A DNA stretch of 11,685 nt from Baffinella frigidus (taxonomy: Eukaryota > Cryptophyceae > Cryptomonadales > Baffinellaceae): assembly GCA_026770585.1 (NCBI GenBank), contig MU646425.1, forward strand, positions 245,394-257,078, read 5' to 3'. Of the stretch, positions 5,779 to 10,925 are shown one piece after another. The notes under the pieces are model-generated. The model was given only the letters and a program-made list of their open reading frames with translations. It was not told the origin of the DNA and did not search any database. The first letter of the stretch is position 1, and every line of letters begins with the position of its first letter. The position numbers and the translations under genes were made by a program.

Positions 5779-6295
5779 ACCCTAAAACCCTAAACCCTAA
5801 ACACAGATTCTGATGATGCCTGCTGACGGCCCGGACCATCTCAAGTACCGCCTCCCGGAACCCTCAACCCTCAACCCAAAATATCACATGTTATATCACG
5901 TTCAATATTAAGCATATAATTTGTAGATGAATACCCAAAAATAGCATGAACCCTCAACCCTCAACCCTCAACTCTGAACCCTCAACCCTTAATCCTCAAC
6001 CCTAAACCCTAAATCCTCAACGCGGAACCCTAAACCCAAAACCCTGAACCCTGAACCCTGAACCCTCAACCCTCAACCCTGAACCCTCAACCCTGAACCC
6101 TGAACCCTGAATGAACCCTGAACCCTAAACCCTAACCCCTCAACCCTCCCTCATCAATAAACCCTACCTCAAACCCTGAACCCTACACTCTGAACCCTGG
6201 ATCCTAGACCCGGAACCCTGAACCCTCAACTCCGAATGCCAACCCCCGAACCCTAAATTCCGAACCCCTGACCCCTCCACTCTAGTTTCTCAAGA
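5715..6295 (+). repeat. CCCTCAA and CCCTGAA heptad tracts with an exon fragment and an AT-rich insert
   Basis: CCCTCAA dominates 5738-5785 and 5949-6010, CCCTGAA dominates about 6040-6125, and the rest is mixed. The blocks are interrupted by the exon-like piece at 5807-5860 and by an AT-rich, non-heptad segment at 5879-5948 (AATATCACATGTTATATCAC and on) that could be an insertion but shows no inverted ends. Confidence 0.85.
5807..5860 (+). pseudogene. Exon-like fragment ILMMPADGPDHLKYRLPE
   Basis: After AAACACAG, a usable acceptor without a strong pyrimidine tract, eighteen codons read ILMMPADGPDHLKYRLPE before the sequence returns to CCCTCAA repeats. There is no donor. The composition and codon pattern differ sharply from the surrounding heptads. 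I do not recognise the family. Confidence 0.35.
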
Positions 6296-6302
6296 ACCGA
6301 AA

Positions 6303-6371
6303 AACTAAATGTTGACAACATGACTAAATGTTAACAACATAAATGTTGACAACAACTAAATGTTGAAAATA
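6303..6371. repeat. AACTAAATGTTGACAACAT direct repeats
   Basis: Four imperfect copies of ACTAAATGTTGACAACAT, 17-20 bp apart, lie just upstream of the acceptor of the next exon fragment, so they may sit in an intron. Confidence 0.75.
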
Positions 6372-6383
6372 TCTGTGGTGCAG

Positions 6384-6453
6384 GACGCTGCGCAACCTCC
6401 CGGCTGGGCTGGGCTTCCGGTGGGGCGAGACGTACAACGACTGGAACCCCGAG
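6384..6453 (+). CDS. Exon of the 'WNPE' family, copy 1
   Basis: CAG at 6381-6383 is followed by 70 bases and the donor GAG|GTACCG. After one base the frame reads 23 residues containing TLRNLPAG and GLGFRWGETYNDWNPE. The same 3' half and donor recur at 6916-6963, and a related peptide ending NSWNPE at 6635-6706. Its 5' half (GACGCTGCGCAACCTCCCGG) recurs at 9114-9133. Repetition with conserved reading and conserved donor supports real coding ancestry. I do not recognise the domain; Trp/Pro spacing of this kind could be a short structural repeat. The pyrimidine tract before the acceptor is weak. Confidence 0.45.
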
Positions 6454-6458
6454 GTACC

Positions 6459-6634
6459 GTCCAGTTTGTGTAAAGTCCAGTTTGTGTAAAGTCCAGTTTG
6501 TGTAAAGTCCAGTTTGTGTAAAGCCCAGTTTGTGTCAAGTCCAGTTTGTGTAAAGTCCAGTTTGTGTAAAGTCCAGTTTGTGTAAAGTCCAGTTTGTGTA
6601 AAGCCCAGTTTGTGTAACGCCCAGTTTGTGTAAA
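6459..6634. repeat. Minisatellite, 11 x 16 bp (GTCCAGTTTGTGTAAA)
   Basis: Eleven contiguous units of GTCCAGTTTGTGTAAA, seven or eight of them identical and the rest differing by one or two bases. It begins five bases after the donor at 6453, so it would occupy the start of the intron. One further unit occurs inverted at about 7372-7387. The minus-strand frames reading HKLDFTQTGLYTNW are artefacts of 3 x 16 = 48. Confidence 0.95.
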
Positions 6635-6707
6635 GTTTGCGTACGAAGATGGGTTTGTCAAGTGGCGCAGCGTCCCGCGTAACGGTCACAATAGCTGGAA
6701 CCCTGAG
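6619..6707 (+). pseudogene. 'WNPE' family exon-like fragment and left arm of an inverted duplication
   Basis: From the last minisatellite unit onward the frame reads FAYEDG and VKWRSVPRNGHNSWNPE, ending GAG followed by GCCCCC, so the donor present in the other copies is lost. The same ~85 bases occur in inverse orientation at 7303-7387 with roughly 90% identity, there reading VKWHSVPRKGHNGCNPE on the minus strand. No acceptor is evident. Preservation of the frame in both arms suggests coding origin. Confidence 0.45.
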
Positions 6708-6900
6708 GCCCCCCCGCCCCTGCCTTCACGATCAGCCCCGCCCCAACCCCGAAGAAAGTTGACCACGCCAGGCCATAACTCGGAATTTCAGTGTACAAGT
6801 CCTTCTAAACAGTTGTACCCGGATCCGCATTTTTTTTTCGGACCGGACGTGGGAAGGATGAAGCGTCGCGACTTGGCGGGGTGGCTACGTACCGTTTAGT
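6708..6900. other. Non-repeat spacer, no gene seen
   Basis: Starts C-rich (GCCCCCCCGCCCCTGCC), then mixed sequence with a run of nine Ts near 6830 and a GTACAAG/TTGTACC pair. I see no convincing coding frame, RNA gene or element boundary. Confidence 0.4.
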
Positions 6901-6915
6901 ACCACGGAGCGAACC

Positions 6916-6963
6916 GGGCTGGGCGTCCGGTGGGGCGAGACGTACCACGACTGGAACCCCGAG
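6916..6963 (+). pseudogene. 'WNPE' family exon fragment, copy 2
   Basis: GGGCTGGGCGTCCGGTGGGG and onward reads GLGVRWGETYHDWNPE and ends in the good donor GAG|GTAAGG at 6963/6964. It matches the 3' half of the 6384-6453 exon; the 5' half is absent and replaced by unrelated sequence with no acceptor. Confidence 0.45.
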
Positions 6964-7011
6964 GTAAGGACGGACGACCTAATTCCGGCGTCAACCTAAT
7001 CCCGGCATTCC

Positions 7012-7056
7012 GTAGGGTGCTACCGTATGTAATACAGCACCCTGAGGTACCGTGTA
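7012..7056. repeat. Direct repeat, CCGTAGGGTGCTACCGTATG type
   Basis: CCGTAGGGTGCTACCGTATG, followed by TAATACAG and GGTACCG, recurs at 8528-8570 as CCGTAGGGTTCTATCGTGTG, TAATACAG and GGTACCG. Both copies are on the same strand. The function is unknown. Confidence 0.65.
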
Positions 7057-7113
7057 GCAGCCCCGCCGGCAGGCTAGTCGCCCCCAGGGAGAGAATGAGG
7101 CCAATGTAGTTTG

Positions 7114-7269
7114 GCAAGCTTCCAGCCCTGATGGGCTTTTTGGGGACCTGAAGCGGATCAAATCTCCTCTACGCTCACCCCCTTTTCAGACTTTGAAAAT
7201 TTTCAGGACCCGAAAGGGGATTTGATCCGCTTCAGGGCCCAGAAAAGCCATCCAGGGCTGGAAGCTTGC
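7114..7269. mobile_element. Fold-back/MITE-like element with ~55 bp arms (156 bp)
   Basis: The left arm GCAAGCTTCCAGCCCTGATG continues through ACCTGAAGCGGATCAAATC, and the right arm is its reverse complement with a few differences, ending CCAGGGCTGGAAGCTTGC. The loop of about 45 bases is AT-rich. No transposase, and the target duplication is not obvious. Confidence 0.82.
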
Positions 7270-7490
7270 GTAACGAAATGAACCCAGGGTTTCCTTCATC
7301 TTCTGGGTTGCAGCCATTGTGACCTTTCCGCGGGACGCTGTGCCACTTGACACACCCATCTTCGTACGCAAACTTTACACAAACTGGACTTTCTGAAAGA
7401 AGGAACCCATGGGTTTGAAAGAAGGAAACCTTCTTTGAAAGAACCCCTGGGTTTGAAAGAAGGAAACCCTGGGAAAGAAGGTACCGCCCC
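7270..7490. repeat. Inverted 'WNPE' arm and GAAAGAAGGAAACC repeats
   Basis: 7303-7387 is the inverse copy of 6619-6703. Right of it, TTTGAAAGAAGGAAACCCTG-like units repeat three to four times at 7390-7483, and an inverted copy (CCCAGGGTTTCCTTC) lies at 7283-7297, giving a further imperfect hairpin around the arm. Confidence 0.7.
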
Positions 7491-7586
7491 CCCGCGGCCT
7501 CGACTCTGTGTCGTAGGCCTCACCCTAAGCTTGGCCAGGCTAGATAGGCAAGGTATTTGATCTGCCAGGCTTCTCCGCCCCCCCTG

Positions 7587-7655
7587 CCACACAGCGGGCT
7601 TCAACGGGCTTTTCGGGCTCTCAGAGCCCGAGTTTCCGTTACCTTATCCACCTAG
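7587..7655. repeat. Dispersed repeat, inverse copy of 1581-1647
   Basis: CCACACAGCGGGC, TTTTCGGGC and AGTTTCCGTTACCTTATCC align with the reverse complement of 1581-1647. The inner TCGGGCTCTCAGAGCCCGA is a hairpin. Only one end is present here. Confidence 0.6.
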
Positions 7656-7732
7656 AGGCCTTCAAAAAAGGGTCCAATTTGCCTCTGAGTTGACTCCAGG
7701 GCGGCAAGTCGTGACCGGTTTAGTCACCCCTG

Positions 7733-7884
7733 GGTCGGATAGCGAGGGGGGAAATGGATCGGGTATTTAGTGGATTCAGTGCCCATATGGGCGCTGAATC
7801 CCCCACAAGTTGGACACGACTCGCACCAATTTTTTAATTCGTACCCGAATTCAAAAGATCCGTTTGCCCCCTCGCTATCCGACC
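7733..7884. mobile_element. MITE-like element with GGTCGGATAGCGAGGGGG TIR (152 bp)
   Basis: GGTCGGATAGCGAGGGGGGA and onward to AAATGGATC on the left faces an inverse right end GATCCGTTTGCCCC...CGCTATCCGACC, about 27 bp. Inside, GGATTCAGTGCCCATATGGG followed by CGCTGAATCC is a 30-bp palindrome with one mismatched pair (about 7773-7802). The flanks carry a direct CCGGTTTAGTCA at 7715 and 7913, too long and too distant to be a simple TSD. Confidence 0.75.
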
Positions 7885-7945
7885 AAGGTCACTCTCCCGG
7901 TACAAACCTCGCCCGGTTTAGTCAACTGCCTCCCCGAACAACTCT

Positions 7946-8340
7946 GACCCTAAACCATCAACCCTAGACCCTAGACCCTATTCCCTACTCTCTATTCTGT
8001 GAATCCTAGACTCTAGACCATCAACCCTAGACCCTATTCCCTATCCCACATTCCCTATTCCCTAAAACCTAGACCCTCAACCATCAACCCTAGACCCTAG
8101 ACCCTAGACCCTAGACCCTAGACCCTAGACCCTAGACCCTAAACCATCAACCATCAACCCTAGACCCTAGACCCTAGACCCTAGACCCTAGACCCTAGAC
8201 CCTAGACCCTAAACCATCAACCCTAGACCGCAGACCCTACACCCTAGACCCTACACCCTACACCCTAGTCTAGACCCGAGTCCCTGAATTCTAAACCCTC
8301 AACCCTCAACCCTAAACCATAATCCCTAAATCCTAACCCC
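7946..8340 (+). repeat. CCCTAGA heptad arrays with CCATCAA separators
   Basis: CCCTAGA runs of about eight units at 8084-8145 and again at 8158-8215, each closed by CCCTAAACCATCAACC, indicate duplication of a whole block. Flanking units are mixed (CCCTATT, CCCTCAA, CCCTACA). The plus strand remains C-rich. Confidence 0.9.
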
Positions 8341-8354
8341 GAAACCCGAAACAG

Positions 8355-8402
8355 GCAGCAACTGAGTGGCTTGAGTCCAAGCTCGAGGCGGCAAACCAGG
8401 AG
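8355..8402 (+). CDS. Small coiled-coil exon AATEWLESKLEAANQE
   Basis: CCGAAACAG|GCA provides an acceptor directly after telomere-like repeat, and 16 codons read AATEWLESKLEAANQE before the donor CAGGAG|GTGACT, phase 0 to phase 0. The peptide has an amphipathic, Glu/Lys/Leu-rich helix similar in style to the exons at 4093 and 10854. It may belong to the same coiled-coil gene; that is inference. The 48-base length is very short for an exon, which lowers confidence. Confidence 0.4.
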
Positions 8403-8520
8403 GTGACTGTTACGGATCATTTTTTCAACTTTCGAACCAGGAGGTGACTGTTAACGGATCATTTTTTAACTTTTTTTAACTCTCGAGCCTGGAGGTGACT
8501 GTTGACGGATCCTTCGACAA
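8393..8520. repeat. Three copies of a splice-donor-containing unit
   Basis: AACCAGGAGGTGACTGTTAC followed by GGATCATTTTTTCAAC occurs at 8393, again at 8436 (GTTAACGGATCATTTTTTAAC), and once more, diverged, at 8487 (AGCCTGGAGGTGACTGTTGA then CGGATCC). The exon end and the first ~30 intron bases have been tandemly copied. Confidence 0.8.
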
Positions 8521-8650
8521 CCTAGTTCCGTAGGGTTCTATCGTGTGTAATACAGTAAGATGGTACCGAGGATCCTCCTCTCCACTCCTTTGTTGCTCTC
8601 GAGCCGTGAGTTGAGTGATCCGTCTATGCGCCTCACGCGCCTTGCCATTA

Positions 8651-8791
8651 TCATCTCCACAAAAGTGTTAAATAATTTCTTTTGGCGCAACGAAATTTAC
8701 TACACAAATGCTCTACTATTACTTTCATGAGCAAATCGTGTAGTAATTTTCGTTGCCCAAACGCAATTAATTAATACTTGTATGGAGATTA
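8651..8791. mobile_element. MITE, 4-bp-TSD family, copy 4 (141 bp)
   Basis: The left end TCATCTCCACAAAAGTGTTA and the inverted right end TAATACTTGTATGGAGATTA begin TIRs that run almost to the centre (about 60 bp), including CAACGAAATTTACTACACAA. ATTA at 8647-8650 is repeated at 8792-8795. Removing it joins CTTGCCATTA to TGTACATTT, as expected for the tandem unit. Confidence 0.92.
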
Positions 8792-8864
8792 ATTATGTAC
8801 ATTTAGAAGCTGTTGCTCTCGAGCCTTGAGTGATCCGTCCATGAGCCTTACGCGCCTTGCCATG

Positions 8865-9052
8865 CAGTCCACCTACCCTAACACAGGCTACCGTAACACA
8901 TACTTACCCTCCACACATACTCCTTCGGCCGGCCCCCGATTTCCCCCTGCAAGGAAGTATGCCTGAAGGGTGGACACCATAACGCATACCTACCCTCCAC
9001 ACATACTCCATCCGTCCGGCCCCGACGGGTATGTGTTAGGGTAGGTCCACTG
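8865..9052. mobile_element. Element with CAGTGGACCTACCCTAACAC ends (~188 bp)
   Basis: The left end CAGTCCACCTACCCTAACAC is matched by an inverse right end GTGTTAGGGTAGGTCCACTG. Inside, a ~40 bp stretch with ACCCTCCACACATACTCC and CGGCCGGCCCC-like sequence is directly duplicated (about 8907 and 8992). The flanks ATG (8862) and ATG (9054) suggest a short 2-3 bp duplication. It sits at the same position of its tandem unit as the MITE of unit 1. Confidence 0.75.
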
Positions 9053-9113
9053 TATGTACATTTGGAAGCTGTTGCTCTCGAGCCTTGGTTGAGTGATCCG
9101 TCTAGACGGTCTA

Positions 9114-9140
9114 GACGCTGCGGAACCTCCCGGCAGGGGA
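9114..9140 (+). pseudogene. Remnant of the 'WNPE' exon 5' half
   Basis: GACGCTGCGGAACCTCCCGG followed by CAGGG matches the start of the exon at 6384 (TLRNLPAG) with very few changes, then diverges. There is no acceptor or donor. The rest of 9140-9300 shows nothing I can name apart from the diverged array unit at 9237. Confidence 0.5.
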
Positions 9141-9405
9141 GGCAACCCAAACCCCAACCTTCAATTCTTACGTGTTTTGAAGGGTGGGGTCTGGGACCCG
9201 GCGTGGTTTGGCAGGTGGTCTTTCGTCGTCTCTTCTTTATTACTCTCGAGCAGTAACTTGCGTGCTCCAATAGCCCATGCGCCTCACGACGGACCCGCCT
9301 CAGCATCCTCTGGCCACCTTCAAAGGTGGACGTGCGAAATCCTCGCTCACCCACGTACAAAGCCTGCGAGTTGACTAATCTGGGCTTTTCATGGGAAGAT
9401 TCATT

Positions 9406-9834
9406 TTACGCCCTGTGTCTTTCTATTATTTCCCCCTTGAAATCGGCAAAAGTTGCAGGGAATGCCCACAAATAATTGACTTTGACCCTGCCGGCAACCG
9501 CAAGATAAGCTATTCTATCCGCCAACCGGGCGTCTAGCCCTTCCGCGTAGTGAAGCAGAGCGGTTTTCAGATCTGTTCGCCACGAAAACAATCGAACAAT
9601 GCCTACAGTTGACAGGTTAGTACCAGCATCGTCAACTTTCGGCATCGTTGTTTTCGGTGGCCAACATAGTTTTTCGGTGGCCAACATTTGGCATCGTTGT
9701 TTTCGGTGGCCAACTGAGTTTTTCGGTGGCCAACATTTGGCATCGTTATTTTCGTGGTGGCCAACAATATTTTCGGTGGCCAACAGATGCGAAAACCGCT
9801 CTATCAACAACGGTCTCGGAGTGAACCGTACCAC
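9406..9834 (-). pseudogene. Possible minus-strand coding fragment
   Basis: A 142-codon minus-strand frame is open. Only its C-terminal half, complementary to about 9406-9590, looks like protein: it includes LFSWRTDLKTALLHYAEGLD and the stretch around RIAYLAVAGRVKVNYLWAFP, alanine- and leucine-rich with a mixed codon pattern, ending ERHRA and stop. The N-terminal half is produced by the 15-bp repeat array and is probably not coding. I do not recognise a family; it might be the last exon of a gene or a relic of a larger element. The ends of an inverted repeat (9557-9588 and 9770-9802) start inside this reading. Confidence 0.3.
9641..9787. repeat. TTTTCGGTGGCCAAC repeat array
   Basis: Six copies of TTTTCGGTGGCCAAC (one with two extra bases) alternate with GGCATCGTTG- and ATAGTT/TGAGTT-type spacers, giving a compound period of about 53 bp. 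The last copy joins AGATGCGAAAACCGCTCT (to 9802), the inverse of 9557-9588 (AGAGCGGTTTTCAGATCTGT followed by TCGCCACGAAAA). The array looks like local amplification of the inner end of that inverted repeat. Confidence 0.8.
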
Positions 9835-10038
9835 TCGAGAATGCTAGAGGGGCCTATTTACATGTGGGGTTGTAAATATTTGTACCACGAGGTAAATATT
9901 TGTACCACGAGGTAAAGTAACCTCCTGACTGTGCAATTTGAGCAGAGACACGTGACCATTCAACGAAAGTTACTACACAAATACCCACTTTGAAAAGCAC
10001 ATCGGTTTTAAATAGGCCCCTCTAGCATCCTCGAGTGG
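9831..10038. mobile_element. Element with CCACTCGAGAATGCTAGAGG TIR (~208 bp)
   Basis: Left arm CCACTCGAGAATGCTAGAGG continuing GGCCTATTTA; right arm TAAATAGGCCCCTCTAGCAT continuing CCTCGAGTGG. TA flanks both sides (9829-9830 and 10039-10040), compatible with a TA duplication. The interior has a 20-bp direct repeat, TAAATATTTGTACCACGAGG, twice (about 9871 and 9892), and CAACGAAAGTTACTACACAA at about 9960, a motif shared with the 4-bp-TSD MITEs. Confidence 0.8.
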
Positions 10039-10067
10039 TAGGCATCAATTGATTCATCAAAGACTGT

Positions 10068-10145
10068 CTTCAGGCTCAGAACCGGAGAGGAGAGACCGTG
10101 GTATGTTCATACCACGGTCTCTCCTCTCCGGTTCTGAGCCTGAAG
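10068..10145. repeat. Perfect 78-bp palindrome (38-bp arms, 2-base centre)
   Basis: CTTCAGGCTCAGAACCGGAG continuing AGGAGAGACCGTGGTATG is followed by TT and then its exact reverse complement. All 38 pairs match. It ends exactly where the telomere-like CCTAAAACCC tract starts. As RNA it would be a very stable hairpin; as DNA it could extrude a cruciform. Confidence 0.97.
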
Positions 10146-10290
10146 CCTAAAACCCAAACCCTAACCCTAAACCCTAAACCCTAAACCCTAAACCCTAAAC
10201 CCTAAACCCTAAACCCTAAACCCTAAACCTTAAACCCTAAACCCTACACCCTAAACCCTACACCCTAAACCCTAAACCCTAAACCCTTAA
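10146..10290 (+). repeat. Telomere-like CCCTAAA tract
   Basis: About twenty nearly perfect CCCTAAA heptads with a few CCCTACA and CCTTAAA variants. The cleanest telomere-type array in the window. The C-rich strand is on +. Confidence 0.92.
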
Positions 10291-10715
10291 CATCAATCCT
10301 AAAGGACCTCTCCTTGACCCATACACATAAACCCTAAGCCTCAATCCGAAGGGGCAAACCCCAAGCCTCAATCCTTACCCATAAACCTAAACCCTAAGCC
10401 TCAGTTTTACCCCACAAACCTAAACCCTAAGCCTCAATCCTAACCCACAAACCTAAACCCTAAGCCTCAATCCTAACCCATAAACCTAAACCTAAACCCT
10501 AAGCCTCAATCCTAACGGGTAAACCCTAAGCCTCAATCCTGACCTATCCCCAAAGTGACCAACGGGCGAATAATCGCCCGTGGAAGCCCTAGGCAGGTCC
10601 TAGGGCCCTACGGTAGGGGCGTATGAGCCTCCTGGTCACTTAAGGGATCCACCTTAACCCTAAGCCTCAATCTTAACCCATAAACCTAAACCCTAAGCCT
10701 CAATCCTAACGGGTC
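10291..10715 (+). repeat. 33-bp higher-order repeat AAGCCTCAATCC...AAACCTAAACCCT
   Basis: About nine units begin AAGCCTCAATCCTAACCCAT and end AAACCTAAACCCT, typically 33 bp, with shortened variants reading CTAACGGGT. It appears derived from the heptad. One unit is split by the TA-family MITE at 10547-10647. Confidence 0.85.
10547..10647. mobile_element. MITE, TA-target family, copy 4 (101 bp), inside a repeat array
   Basis: The left end TCCCCAAAGTGACCA and right end TGGTCACTTAAGGGA are flanked by TA (10545-10546) and TC (10648-10649). The core CCTAGGCAGGTCCTAGGGCC then CTACGGTAGGGGCG is in the orientation of copy 2. A local CGGGCGAATAATCGCCCG hairpin lies at about 10562-10580. The 33-bp array continues on both sides. 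Confidence 0.88.
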
Positions 10716-10718
10716 TCT

Positions 10719-10840
10719 CCACGCCAGAGTCTTGGAAGGGGTCGCCAAAAGTCAATCCCTCCTGAGGGCAGTGGTTTTCAAAAGTCAAAGGTCCTTGATA
10801 TCTAGGACTTAAATTAACCCCCACCTCCAATCTGGCGTGG
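10719..10840. mobile_element. Possible inverted-repeat element with CCACGCCAGA ends
   Basis: CCACGCCAGAGTCTTGGA on the left and TCCAATCTGGCGTGG on the right form an imperfect inverted pair of 15-18 bases, 122 bp apart overall. It lies in the sequence immediately upstream of the exon at 10854. No target duplication is clear. Confidence 0.4.
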
Positions 10841-10853
10841 CTCCTTTTCACAG

Positions 10854-10925
10854 GCGGAGAACCTCGAGACTGAGCTGGAGCAGGTGCAGAAAGAAATGCA
10901 CGAGATCCTAGCCCCCAAATCCTAA
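10854..10925 (+). pseudogene. Coiled-coil exon, copy 1
   Basis: After CTTTTCACAG, a good acceptor, codons read AENLETELEQVQKEMHEI and then leave the shared sequence as LAPKS and a stop at 10923-10925, running into telomere-like CCTAAACC. No donor follows, so the 3' part of the exon (RKSMQE in copy 4) is missing. The heptad spacing of Leu, Val and Met fits a coiled coil. Confidence 0.55.

Larger units (their letters stand above)
8589..9110. repeat. Tandem units TGTTGCTCTCGAGCC...GTACATTT, filled by elements
   Basis: Unit 1 starts at about 8591, unit 2 at 8811 and unit 3 at 9070; a diverged fourth occurs at about 9237. The shared order is GTTGCTCTCGAGCC, TGAGTGATCCGTC, ACGCGCCTTGCCAT and ATGTACATTT(A/G)GAAG. 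With the elements removed, each full unit would be roughly 80 bp. Unit 3 breaks off at 9110 into TCTAGACGGTCTAGAC and a remnant of the 6384 exon. Confidence 0.82.

Noticed and set aside
6459-6634. CRISPR array
   Set aside because: Contiguous 16-bp units have no spacers, and the window is eukaryotic.
6324-6689. Minus-strand frames with HKLDFTQTGLYTNW repeats
   Set aside because: Product of the 16-bp minisatellite (three units equal 16 codons). Two frames give equivalent repeats and there is no independent coding sign.
8878-9360. 160-residue minus-strand frame
   Set aside because: Most of it crosses the CAGTGG-ended element, its internal duplication and the tandem units; the peptide shows matching internal repeats (EYVWRVSMCYGS, GVCVEGRYALWC) that come from the DNA duplication.
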